From NCBI RefSeq assembly GCF_014196615.1, contig NZ_JACIDY010000005.1, positions 1-64,000 on the forward strand: a DNA stretch of 64,000 nucleotides, written 5' to 3'. Every line of letters starts with the position of its first letter. Positions within the stretch are counted from its first letter, which is position 1. The stretch comes from Novosphingobium fluoreni. Its GTDB lineage: Bacteria > Pseudomonadota > Alphaproteobacteria > Sphingomonadales > Sphingomonadaceae. Below, piece by piece: positions 52,819 to 61,266 of this stretch. The position numbers were made by a program, and so were the translations under genes. The notes under the pieces were generated by a model that was not told the DNA's origin, made no database searches, and saw only the letters and a list, made by a program, of their open reading frames with translations.

Positions 52819-55437
52819 ATGGAAACGGGACGCAATTACGGGACAGCAGGATCGAAGCGACGGCGGCAGCGTCGCAAGCCTGAACAGGAAACCCCGATCT
52901 GGCGCCGATCCCTCAACCTTTCACGGGGATACCTTGTTTGTGCGCTGTTGCTGGGCGGGGCGGGAATTGCCAGCCCAATCGCAAGTTGGCTGATTACAAC
53001 GGTCGCCCTGGTCGTGCTGGCGGTGGAACTTCCAAAGCTGGATTGGCAGGGCTTGGATACGCGATCACGCATGGCCGCGTGGCTGATCGTGAGTTGCATG
53101 ATCTTATGCCTGTTGCAGGTTGTCCCGCTGCCTGGCCGACTATGGGGTGGGCTGCCTGGGCATCAACTTGCGGCGCAGGTCGCAGAGGCGGCGGGCGGCT
53201 CGGGCTGGCACGCTTGGAGTTTGTCTCCCGATCGAACACTTGCGGCCTTGTCCGCGCTGGCCCCGCCAAGTGCAGCGCTTCTCATCGCGGCGCGTTCGGA
53301 TGCGCAGGAGCGGCGGTGGATACTGCGCGCGATTCTGATCATCGCGTTGCTGAGCGCACCTTTGGCGATCGTGCAACTCGCGCTTGGACCCAATTCGGCG
53401 CCGATGCTGTTTTCCTCTGCGCATCGTGGACTGGGCGTTGGCCTGTTCGTGAACCGCAATCACTTCGCGCTGTTCCTGTTGATCGCCATTCTGATCGCGG
53501 CGGTTCCGGGGATTCCGGGATCTGCTCGGCCGGCTCAGGACGCCAAGGCGATCGAGTGGGCCGCGCGCTTGGCCGCTTTGGCGCTGCTCGCGCTGGGCGT
53601 TCTCTCCACCTTGTCCCGATCCGGCATATTCCTGTTGCCGGTGGCGCTGGCTTCGGCGGTGCTGATATCGCAGCGCCGCCGGCTAAGTCCCGCCGTAGTT
53701 GCGGGCGGCGCGGTTGCGGCGGTCGTACTGGTGCTGGTTTTGCGCGTGGCCCCGCCGGTGCATGCCGTCCTCTCGCGCTACGCCACGGCAACCGAAGACT
53801 TGCGCTTTCGATACTGGACCAACACTTTGCTGGCCGCGCGCGATGCGCTGCCGCTGGGCACTGGTTTTGGCACCTTTACCTTGGTCTATCCCACTTACGA
53901 GCCGCTGAGCGAGGTGAGGCCCGACGTGGTGAACCACGCGCATAATGATGTGCTGGAACTGCTGCTGGAGGGCGGCGTCGCGGCGATTGCGCTGCTGGTG
54001 GCCTGGCTTGCCTTCGTAGTTTACGCAGCTTGGCGGAGCCGAGCCGAAGCGGGTGGGCGACGCGATCGGATGGTACCGATCGTGGCGGCATTAGCGGTGA
54101 TTTTGACGCTGGCGGCTTCGCTGACGGACTATCCGACGCGGATGCACACGATCGCCGTCACCCTGGCGCTGCTGATCGGCATGCTCCTGCCGATACCCGC
54201 CCGACGGGAGGCTGGATCAGCACGGCGGATGTTATTTGCCGGACCTCTGGCACTGCTCGGGCTCGGGGTCTTGTCTACCCAGTGGGGTTTGCAACTCGCT
54301 GCGATCGGGGCGGGCGGTGCGGCCCGGATCGTCGCGCCATGGTCTTCACCGGTGCAGGCCGCCGCCGCCAATCTGGCGGTCCTCAGGGGGGATCGTGATC
54401 AAGCGCTGAAAGTGGCCCAGCGAACCTTGGCTCTAGCGCCGCTTGACCCGGTGGGTGTGCGGACGGAAGGGCTTGAGCTGATCGCGCGGGGGCAGGCGGA
54501 ACGAGGCGCGGCATTGCTGAGCCTAGGCGCACCGCTGGGCTGGCGCGATATCCTGACACAGCTCTGGCTGGCCGAGCAGGCAACGGCCGCCGGGCAGGAC
54601 GCTTTCGCGTTGCAGCGGATGGACGCGGTTATCCGGCAGGAAAAATTCGGGGACCAACTGCTTCCCTTGATGCCCAAGCTGCTGCGAACCCAGGCGGGAC
54701 GCAATGCCCTGGCGGAGCAACTCTCGCTCAATCCTGGTTGGCGGGTTGCGTTTTTCAACCAGGTCGCCCGTCAGCCGGGTTGGACCATGGCAGAGCTGGT
54801 CGACCTGATCCGTCATCTACGCCGGGCCGGCACGCCGATGACCACAGCGGAAAGCGGGCTGATTCGCACCGTTTTAGCCGCAAACGATCGCTTTGGGGAT
54901 ATGCGTACCGTCTGGCATGCAGCGGGGCAAACCGCACTGATCGGAGACGGCGATTTCGAGGCGGAGAAAGGCGTGCTGTCGCCATGGGCGCCGCCTTATG
55001 CCTGGCATACGCCAGCCCTCACGGGAGTACGAACCGAAGTTGCCGCAGCGGTAACGCCGGGGCACGGGCAGGCACTGGCAGTGGGTTCAGACGGCTTGGC
55101 CCAAGGGGCGGCGGTACAACAGGTGATCGCGCTCGTTTCTGGAACGTATGACCTGACCTTTACCGTGTCCGCCGACGATGTGATGTTGGTCCAGCAGTTC
55201 GGCGCGCTGCTTCAATGCCGCCGGGGTGAGCAGACATCCGGGTTGCCGAATGTACCAGTCGCGCTAACATGGTCATCCGGTGCGGATGGATGGCAGACCG
55301 CGCGCGGCAGCTTCACCGTCAGCGCGGAGTGCCCGGGTCAGGCGCTGATACTCACCCTGCCGCAAACCAACGGGCGGCCGTTCTCTGCTTGGATCGATGG
55401 TGTCTCGATCCGGAGCGCACCGCGTCCGCATGCTTGA
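52819..55437 (+). CDS. Wzy/O-antigen-ligase membrane protein with TPR and C-terminal beta domain
   Basis: The 872-residue protein has an N-terminal basic segment (KRRRQRRK) and about eleven membrane helices with the Wzy_C/ligase motif GLFVNRNHFALFLL and the loop GTGFGTFTLVYPTYEPL. After about residue 510 the protein is soluble: TPR-like repeats (LAVLRGDRDQALKVAQRTL) run to about 700, then a beta-rich domain starting GDGDFEAEKGVLSPW to the end, similar to carbohydrate-binding jelly rolls. This joins a polymerase/ligase to parts that could measure or hold the polymer. The ATG at 52819 is used; a GTG at 52792 is also in frame. It is the first gene of the second export set. Confidence 0.82.
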   Translation: METGRNYGTAGSKRRRQRRKPEQETPIWRRSLNLSRGYLVCALLLGGAGIASPIASWLITTVALVVLAVELPKLDWQGLDTRSRMAAWLIVSCMILCLLQVVPLPGRLWGGLPGHQLAAQVAEAAGGSGWHAWSLSPDRTLAALSALAPPSAALLIAARSDAQERRWILRAILIIALLSAPLAIVQLALGPNSAPMLFSSAHRGLGVGLFVNRNHFALFLLIAILIAAVPGIPGSARPAQDAKAIEWAARLAALALLALGVLSTLSRSGIFLLPVALASAVLISQRRRLSPAVVAGGAVAAVVLVLVLRVAPPVHAVLSRYATATEDLRFRYWTNTLLAARDALPLGTGFGTFTLVYPTYEPLSEVRPDVVNHAHNDVLELLLEGGVAAIALLVAWLAFVVYAAWRSRAEAGGRRDRMVPIVAALAVILTLAASLTDYPTRMHTIAVTLALLIGMLLPIPARREAGSARRMLFAGPLALLGLGVLSTQWGLQLAAIGAGGAARIVAPWSSPVQAAAANLAVLRGDRDQALKVAQRTLALAPLDPVGVRTEGLELIARGQAERGAALLSLGAPLGWRDILTQLWLAEQATAAGQDAFALQRMDAVIRQEKFGDQLLPLMPKLLRTQAGRNALAEQLSLNPGWRVAFFNQVARQPGWTMAELVDLIRHLRRAGTPMTTAESGLIRTVLAANDRFGDMRTVWHAAGQTALIGDGDFEAEKGVLSPWAPPYAWHTPALTGVRTEVAAAVTPGHGQALAVGSDGLAQGAAVQQVIALVSGTYDLTFTVSADDVMLVQQFGALLQCRRGEQTSGLPNVPVALTWSSGADGWQTARGSFTVSAECPGQALILTLPQTNGRPFSAWIDGVSIRSAPRPHA

Positions 55438-55545
55438 CCTTGCAGTCGTTTTCGCTGAAACGAGAAATTGTCGCCGTTTTAGACGGAAAGGCCTGAGCTT
55501 GTTCGGCGGATCGGACGGCAGGGGTGTAATCGAGGGCATGAATGC

Positions 55546-56238
55546 ATGATGCGACCATCACGGACAGTGTTGGTTTGTCTGTTGCTGGCGACGGGTTGTG
55601 CACCCAGCTTGCGTGGCAGCAATGTTCGCACGGGTGAGGACGCCTACAAGTTGATCCCACCTCCGTCGCCGGAAACGGCGGCGATGGATTATGTTATCGG
55701 TCCCCTCGACGTAATCGCCATCAACGTCTTCAACGAGCCGGAAGTTTCATCTAGCGGCATCCCCGTCGACGCGGTGGGCAATCTGGCGCTGCCACTGATA
55801 GGCCGCATTCGCGCCAGCGGGCTTACCGCCACCCAGCTCGCTGATACTCTGCGGTCGGGATATGGGCGCTATTATGTTGATCCACAGGTCACCGTTACGG
55901 TCAACAGTTCGGTTTCGCAGAGGGTTACCGTTCAAGGCCAGGTCAAGAAGGCCGGGCTGTACGACGTGCGCGGGGGCACCACCTTGCTGGATGCGATTGC
56001 CCTTGCGGAAGGCGAAAGCGAAGATGCGAAGCTGCAGGAAGTGCTGGTCATTCGCACGATCGACGGCCAGCGTTCGGCAGCGATGTTCGACCTCAATCGC
56101 ATCCGTCGCGGCGATGACCCGGACCCGGCAATTCTGGGCAAAGACGTTATTGTCGTCGGCCATTCGAATGTGAAGCAGGCTTGGCACGATACACTGCGTG
56201 CTGCACCGCTGCTCAACATCTTCACGGCGTTCAGGTAG
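55546..56238 (+). CDS. Wza/GumB-type polysaccharide export lipoprotein, copy 2
   Basis: The 230-residue protein has a lipobox LLLATGC and the export domain IGPLDVIAINVFNEPEVSS with PVDAVGNLALPLIGRI. SLBB-like modules follow (VTVQGQVKKAGLYDVRGGTT). It is somewhat longer than copy 1 at 44826 but has the same short GumB-like form. ATGs at 55546 and 55549 are both possible. It is 14 bases upstream of the second Wzc-type gene and 108 bases after the Wzy-TPR gene, so the three are likely one operon. It should form the outer-membrane part of the second export route. Confidence 0.9.
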   Translation: MMRPSRTVLVCLLLATGCAPSLRGSNVRTGEDAYKLIPPPSPETAAMDYVIGPLDVIAINVFNEPEVSSSGIPVDAVGNLALPLIGRIRASGLTATQLADTLRSGYGRYYVDPQVTVTVNSSVSQRVTVQGQVKKAGLYDVRGGTTLLDAIALAEGESEDAKLQEVLVIRTIDGQRSAAMFDLNRIRRGDDPDPAILGKDVIVVGHSNVKQAWHDTLRAAPLLNIFTAFR

Positions 56239-56252
56239 GAAAACTCGCAGTT

Positions 56253-58454
56253 ATGCGTCAGGTGCAGATTGCGGCCGGCAGGCCCTACGAGATCGACGAG
56301 GGTGATCTCGCCCCGGCCGAGGGAACCGTTTCCGCGCTGGGCTACACCAACCAGCCGGTGGTCGACGTCCGGGCGCTATGGGCGATGCTATATCGCAATC
56401 GCATCGCGATTATCCTGATCGTCGCGACTGCGCTCCTGATCGGGCTGGCGTCGATCCTTTTCATGCCGCGCGTCTATCAGGCCAGCGCCAGCGTGCAGGT
56501 CGATCAGCAGACCAACAAGATCCTCGGCACCGAGGACACCGAGCCCGTTGTCAGCGGCGCGGATGCCGATCGCTTCTTGCAGACCCAAGTGGACGTACTG
56601 AACAGCCGCACAATGGCGAAGCGGGTTTCCGACCGCTTGGGTCTTGCCAGATCGGATGATTTTCTCACATCCGAAGGTGCAGGGTCGCTGGACGAACTGA
56701 CGCCCGCGCAGCGTGAGGAGAAGGTCATCGATGCACTGGTGATGAACCTGACGATCGACCTTCGTCGCAACTCGCGCGTGGTGGGGATCGCTTTCAAGAG
56801 CCGCGATCCGCAAATGGCCGCTCGCATCGCCAACACGTATTGCCAGGAATATATCCAGAGCAACATTCAGCGTAAATTCTCGACCGGAGACTATTCGCGC
56901 CAGTTCCTGCAGAATCAGCTGGGCCTGGCCAAGGACCGTCTTGAAGCCTCGGAACGCGCCTTGATCAGCTACGCGCGCTCCACGCGTCTGATCGACGCCA
57001 GCAATGGCGCAACCGCGCAATCGGGCGAGGCTGATCAGCCGCGCTCGCTGGTCACTGCCAACCTCGTTCAGCTCAACCGCGCACTGGGTGATGCCAAGGC
57101 GCAGAGGCTCCAGGCGCAGCAGCGTTGGGAACAGGCCGAGGGCGTGCCGGCGACGACCTTGCCAGAGGTCCTGTCGAACTCGGCGATGCAGGAGTTGCTC
57201 CAGCAGCGCGCCGCGCTCAATGCCGATCTGGGTCAGATGCGCCAGCACTTGCAGCCTGATCACCCGACGGTCCTGCGCGCTTCGGCGCAGTTGAGCGAAT
57301 TGGATCGCCAGGCCCGCGCGTTGGGGGAAAGCATCCGCAACTCGATCCGCAACCAATACCTGACCGCTCAGCGTCAGGAGGCCGCGATCTCCGGCCAGGT
57401 GAACGCGTTGAAGTCTGATACCTTGTCCGAGCAGGACCTGGGTGTGCGGTACAACATCCTGCGCCGCGAAGTGGATACCAATCGGCAGATGTATGAGAGC
57501 CTGCTGCAGCGCTTCAAAGAGTTGAGCGCGGAGGCCGGCGTCACCAACAACAACATCACCGTGGTCGACAACGCTGATGTTCCGCGTCGGCCCGCATCGC
57601 CGCGCCCGCTGGTCAACATGGCGATGGCGCTGATTGTCGGCCTTGGCCTTGCATTGCTCTACGCTTACGGTCGCGAGAAGCTGGATGATGCGATCCGCGA
57701 TCCCCGCGATGTCGAAGCAAAGCTGCATCTGCCGCTGCTGGGCGTGATCCCTGAGTTCTCCGGCACCAATCTGTACGAGGCTCTGGATGCGCCTTATTCG
57801 GACGTGGCGGAGGCCTATTACGCCGTTCGCTCCTCGGTAGAGCTTTCGTCAAACCAGGGGTTGCCGCCTTCGCTTCTAGTTACCAGCAGCAACAAGGGCG
57901 AGGGTAAGTCGACCACGTCCTACGTCTTGGCGCGTGACATGGCGAGGCTGGGGCGTAAGGTCTTGCTGATCGACGCGGACTTACGCCGGCCGTCACTGCA
58001 CCGCTACTTTGACATGTCAGTGGGTTCACCCGGACTTTCCAGCGTTCTGGCCCGGCTGATACCTGCGTCAGAGGCAATCCGCCCCGCGGTTGACGGAAGC
58101 CCCGCGTTCTTGTCCAGCGGCCCGTTGCCGCCTGATCCGGCCAACCTGTTCGCGGGCACTGCAGTCAAGGATTTGTTGGCTGAACTCTCCGGAGAATATG
58201 ACATCGTCGTCGTCGATGCCCCGCCGGTCATGGCGCTGGCCGACGCAGTAGAGCTGTCCTCCGCCGCTGCCGCGTCGATCTTCGTGGTGGAGGCGGGCAC
58301 CGCCCACTTTGGCCAAGCCCGCACCGCGGTATCCCGTCTGCTTCGCGGTCGGGGAAATCTGATTGGCTGCGTCGTGACGAAGTACAACGCGCGCAAAGTC
58401 GGCTACACCGAGGACAGCGACTACTACAATTACAGCTACACCAAGGAAAGCTGA
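56253..58454 (+). CDS. Wzc/GumC-type chain-length regulator with BY-kinase domain, copy 2
   Basis: The 733-residue protein has the same layout as copy 1 at 47007: an N-terminal Wzz domain with membrane helices near residues 49-69 and 452-472, a long coiled coil between, and a kinase domain. Motifs are Walker A SSNKGEGKSTTSYVLA (about 545-560), Walker A' VLLIDADLRRPS and Walker B IVVVDAPPVMA. The tyrosine-rich tail DSDYYNYSYTKES is the expected autophosphorylation site. It differs from copy 1 over its whole length, so it is not a recent duplication. Its ATG has AGGA about 12 bases upstream. It should pair with the Wza protein encoded just before it. Confidence 0.93.
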   Translation: MRQVQIAAGRPYEIDEGDLAPAEGTVSALGYTNQPVVDVRALWAMLYRNRIAIILIVATALLIGLASILFMPRVYQASASVQVDQQTNKILGTEDTEPVVSGADADRFLQTQVDVLNSRTMAKRVSDRLGLARSDDFLTSEGAGSLDELTPAQREEKVIDALVMNLTIDLRRNSRVVGIAFKSRDPQMAARIANTYCQEYIQSNIQRKFSTGDYSRQFLQNQLGLAKDRLEASERALISYARSTRLIDASNGATAQSGEADQPRSLVTANLVQLNRALGDAKAQRLQAQQRWEQAEGVPATTLPEVLSNSAMQELLQQRAALNADLGQMRQHLQPDHPTVLRASAQLSELDRQARALGESIRNSIRNQYLTAQRQEAAISGQVNALKSDTLSEQDLGVRYNILRREVDTNRQMYESLLQRFKELSAEAGVTNNNITVVDNADVPRRPASPRPLVNMAMALIVGLGLALLYAYGREKLDDAIRDPRDVEAKLHLPLLGVIPEFSGTNLYEALDAPYSDVAEAYYAVRSSVELSSNQGLPPSLLVTSSNKGEGKSTTSYVLARDMARLGRKVLLIDADLRRPSLHRYFDMSVGSPGLSSVLARLIPASEAIRPAVDGSPAFLSSGPLPPDPANLFAGTAVKDLLAELSGEYDIVVVDAPPVMALADAVELSSAAAASIFVVEAGTAHFGQARTAVSRLLRGRGNLIGCVVTKYNARKVGYTEDSDYYNYSYTKES

Positions 58455-58483
58455 GACAACCGTCACTGGTTTGTCTGTCTCAG
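58451..58483. terminator. Stem-loop between convergent genes
   Basis: CTGAGACA (58451-58458) pairs with TGTCTCAG (58476-58483), and the inner bases AACC/GGTT (58458-58461 and 58468-58471) can pair as well. There is no T-tract. It spans the stop of the second Wzc gene and lies before the stop of the convergent cell-wall hydrolase gene. It may be a factor-dependent terminator or 3' protective structure. Confidence 0.4.
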
Positions 58484-58515
58484 GTGCCGACAAATCAGAA
58501 GGTCGGTGGCAGGAC

Positions 58516-59673
58516 TTATTCCTTGGCGGGGCCTGGGGCCTGCTTGGCTGCAGCCGCCGCTTCGTCGTGAACGGCGATCTTGGCGCTATCATCCGGCATC
58601 GGGATCAAGCTGCGTGAGGCATAAGGGCGAATGCCGCTGCCGCCCACGCCGCCGCCGATAACCCATCGCGCGCCACGCGCCACGGTGGGATGTGCTGCTT
58701 CGGTGGCTTTCGCTGTGACTTTGCCCTCAGCCTTCGCATCAGCAGTGGGTAGCTCACCAAGCGCGCCGCCAAAGCCGATCATGGGCCGCTCAGCGCTGGT
58801 CACACGGGTGATCCCCACACCGGCGCCATCAATCGGCGCGATCGGGCTGGCCGCTGCCACCAGCGCGGCGGTCGCCACGTCCGGCTCGATGCCGGCATAG
58901 CGACTGGTAAAGCCCGCGCCAGTGCCGTTGCTGCCCCGCCAGCTGTAGAAGATATGGCGACCGATCGTCGTCAGCTTGGACAAGCTCTGCGCCCAGTAGG
59001 GTACGACGTAATCGGCATGATAGTGCGTCGCCCAGCCGACGGGCGCATAGACGTACCCGCCCAGAGCTGCCGCAGCGACCGCGCTGGCCCGCGCCCAGCT
59101 TGAGGCGGAGGGTACCCGCGCCAAGGAGCCGTCGCACGTGAAGCTGAACTGGCATCCGGTCTTACGCTCGGAGCCCTGGTACACAACTCCACAAACGGAA
59201 TGAGGGTAGACGGGGCTGCGCATGCGGTTGAGGATCACTTGCGCCACCGCTCTCTGTCCATCCACCGGCTCGTTCCCGGCCTCGTAATAGATCGCGGCAG
59301 TCATGCATTGCAGCGATCGGGGCAGCGACTGCCCTCCAGCCGCCGTGACCGAGAAGGGCGTAGCAGAAGCGATAGCCGTTTTCGCCTCGGGCACTTTGCT
59401 GTTCCACGCCTCGGCTTCCAGGGCCGATAGCGGACGCAGCGCTTTAGGCGCGAACGGCGAATCGATCACTTGCGGCGCACCTACAGCCGTGCCGGCTCCC
59501 CTCGTTGCGTCACCGGGCGTGTCGGGCATAACCAGCGAGTAGACAAGCGGGGCCGAAAGCGCACCCAGCAACAAGGCAGACCGGCCATGCCGTTGCCATT
59601 GGGTCTTGATCGTCTTGCGCGGCGTGGACGTAAGCCACGGCAGTTCATCAAGGATATTGGGGGTGGATGCCAT
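58516..59673 (-). CDS. SleB/CwlJ-type cell wall hydrolase
   Basis: The 385-residue protein has an N-terminal membrane helix (about 32-50), a linker, and a Hydrolase_2 (SleB-like) domain at about 115-240. The domain carries AIYYEAGNEPVDGQRAVAQV, in which the glutamate is the likely catalytic residue, and CQFSFTCDG. It then has an Ala/Gly-rich C-terminal part of about 130 residues with no clear fold. Such proteins cut peptidoglycan glycan strands; in Gram-negatives they help open the wall for envelope machines. Its position next to the export locus would fit that, but this is only context. It is convergent with the Wzc gene and divergent from the Rap1a/Tai-type gene. Confidence 0.85.
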   Translation of the reverse strand: MASTPNILDELPWLTSTPRKTIKTQWQRHGRSALLLGALSAPLVYSLVMPDTPGDATRGAGTAVGAPQVIDSPFAPKALRPLSALEAEAWNSKVPEAKTAIASATPFSVTAAGGQSLPRSLQCMTAAIYYEAGNEPVDGQRAVAQVILNRMRSPVYPHSVCGVVYQGSERKTGCQFSFTCDGSLARVPSASSWARASAVAAAALGGYVYAPVGWATHYHADYVVPYWAQSLSKLTTIGRHIFYSWRGSNGTGAGFTSRYAGIEPDVATAALVAAASPIAPIDGAGVGITRVTSAERPMIGFGGALGELPTADAKAEGKVTAKATEAAHPTVARGARWVIGGGVGGSGIRPYASRSLIPMPDDSAKIAVHDEAAAAAKQAPGPAKE

Positions 59674-59812
59674 GATCCGCGTGGATGTCCCTATCGCTAA
59701 ATCCCTCAGGAAAGGCCCTTATATGCCCAGCGGCTTCGTTGCCAGCTCAATTCATGGTATCGCGCCGCCCCGTTCCGGGGCAGCGGCCAAGCGGAAGGGT
59801 AGCGGAGGTGGC

Positions 59813-60334
59813 ATGAAAGTCTTGCAGTTCCTGGCGATCATAGCAGCTTTCCTGGCTATGCCGGTCGCGGCGCAAAGCGCATTGCAGCCTGGTGCAGAGG
59901 TTATGTCGGGCTCCGTCAGCCCGGCGGCCCCCATCAGCCCTGTGACGAAACCTCGCGGACGCGGGCCTTTGCCGACCGGATCCACACAGCCGATGCCGAC
60001 CAGCGCCCGCCCCAGCATCGGTTTCATCTCCGCGACAAATCTGGCGGAGCGTTGCGAATCGAGCGCAGCCAGCCTCGTGTCGTACTGCTTCGCCTATATC
60101 ACCGGCGTCCACGACACCGTCCGGGCCTATGAGACATGGCTGCGCATCCGCGAATTCTGTCCGCCCGTCACCAGCTCACAGGCCGATATGCGCCGCGCAT
60201 TCCTAAGCTATCTTAAGGCAAATCCGACGTCAGGGGCAGGCGAGGCCGCATCGGTGATCGTGCTGGCTTTCAAGGAGCAGTTCACCTGCGATACGCCCCG
60301 ACCGGAACCGGAAAGGCCTGCCTCCAAGCGCTGA
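59813..60334 (+). CDS. Secreted Rap1a/Tai-family protein
   Basis: The 173-residue protein has a signal peptide (LQFLAIIAAFLAMPVAAQSA) and, after a Pro-rich linker, a Rap1a/Tai-like helical domain from about residue 70. Conserved features are TNLAERCESSAASLVSYCFAYITGV and REFCPPVTSSQADMRRAFLSYL, with cysteines that could form two disulfides. The family was named for type VI secretion immunity proteins, but many members have no T6SS partner, and no T6SS gene lies here. GGAGG 5 bases before ATG 59813 fixes the start. Its job here is unknown. Confidence 0.75.
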   Translation: MKVLQFLAIIAAFLAMPVAAQSALQPGAEVMSGSVSPAAPISPVTKPRGRGPLPTGSTQPMPTSARPSIGFISATNLAERCESSAASLVSYCFAYITGVHDTVRAYETWLRIREFCPPVTSSQADMRRAFLSYLKANPTSGAGEAASVIVLAFKEQFTCDTPRPEPERPASKR

Positions 60335-60345
60335 GGCTTGGGATT

Positions 60346-60645
60346 TCAGGCGATCCGCAAGGCTTCGCCCGTGGCGTTCAAAGCAAAGCCGAAGGCCGCG
60401 CTCTTCAGCAATTCGCGCGCGGTGACAGGCAGGTTGGCGTTGATGATCGCGGCCAGCAGCGAGGTGACCGCCGCGAAGATCAGCACCGACCACCACCTTG
60501 GAAAATCGTGAGAAGTCAGCGGGAAGGGCCAATCATTGATCAGCGGCAGAACCACTTTGAGGAAGTGACCGAAGCAGGCGGCGATCCAGTGGGCGGCAAA
60601 GCGCGGCCAGGTTTCGCCCAGTTCCAGTTGCGACGTTTTGTTCAT
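60346..60645 (-). CDS. Small membrane protein, unknown
   Basis: This 99-residue protein has two hydrophobic stretches (about 18-37 and 51-72) and no motif that I recognise. It is encoded 13 bases after the next minus-strand gene, so the two are probably co-expressed. Its stop faces the Rap1a/Tai-type gene with 11 bases between. The sequence shows normal codon use and an ATG start, so I regard it as a real gene of unknown function. Confidence 0.6.
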   Translation of the reverse strand: MNKTSQLELGETWPRFAAHWIAACFGHFLKVVLPLINDWPFPLTSHDFPRWWSVLIFAAVTSLLAAIINANLPVTARELLKSAAFGFALNATGEALRIA

Positions 60646-60658
60646 GCTCCGATCCCGC

Positions 60659-61084
60659 TCATGAACGCTCCGCGCTTTCGGTTACCCGCTGCATATCTTC
60701 GATAAGGACTTCGAGCAGTTCCTCGTAATAGCCTTCGGAATCGATCGTGGGGGCGGGCTTGCCCTGCTTTTCTTGCTCAGCCCAGCGCGTTGCCAGCTTG
60801 CGATAGGTAGCGCGGATCTGCCACTCGGCCATGGCGCGCCACGTCGCCTTGTCGCGCGCTGCGATTTCCTGTTGCGCCAGGCCGATCAGCAGCACGACGG
60901 CGCCCAGGATCGCGATGGCCACCGCGACATAGTAATTGCGCTCCCACACGGCGCGCAGGATCAGCCCGTAGATCACCGTCCCCATGATGATCAGTAGGAC
61001 GACGAAACACGCCAGGTTCACCATGCGCCCGAAAGACCGCAACCGGGTCGGCTCGGGCCGGTCGATCATTCCTTCAACGTCCAT
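60659..61084 (-). CDS. Small membrane protein, unknown
   Basis: The 141-residue protein has two membrane helices (about 21-44 and 50-68) followed by a charged helical tail (about 75-140, KATWRAMAEWQIRATYRKLA and onwards) that should be in the cytoplasm. I do not recognise a family. It is upstream of and likely co-transcribed with the 99-residue membrane protein. The promoter should lie in the 182-base gap to the divergent epimerase gene. Confidence 0.65.
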   Translation of the reverse strand: MDVEGMIDRPEPTRLRSFGRMVNLACFVVLLIIMGTVIYGLILRAVWERNYYVAVAIAILGAVVLLIGLAQQEIAARDKATWRAMAEWQIRATYRKLATRWAEQEKQGKPAPTIDSEGYYEELLEVLIEDMQRVTESAERS

Positions 61085-61266
61085 CCGCCCTCCATGCCAA
61101 GGCTTGGGAAAGCGGGCAAGTGGCGCGCATCGGGGCTGTCAACCCGTTACTGGATGCGAAGTGGTGGCAAAGGCGACAATACCCTACCGAATGCGAGGGC
61201 GACGCGCTTGTCGTACAAGCGGGCGAAGCTTATGCGACAGGGCGTTGAAGGGGCTTTGGAGGATAC

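Noticed and set aside
56388..57728. 446-codon minus-strand frame opposite the second Wzc gene
   Set aside because: Same reason as for the first Wzc gene: antisense to a well-defined domain with no domain of its own.
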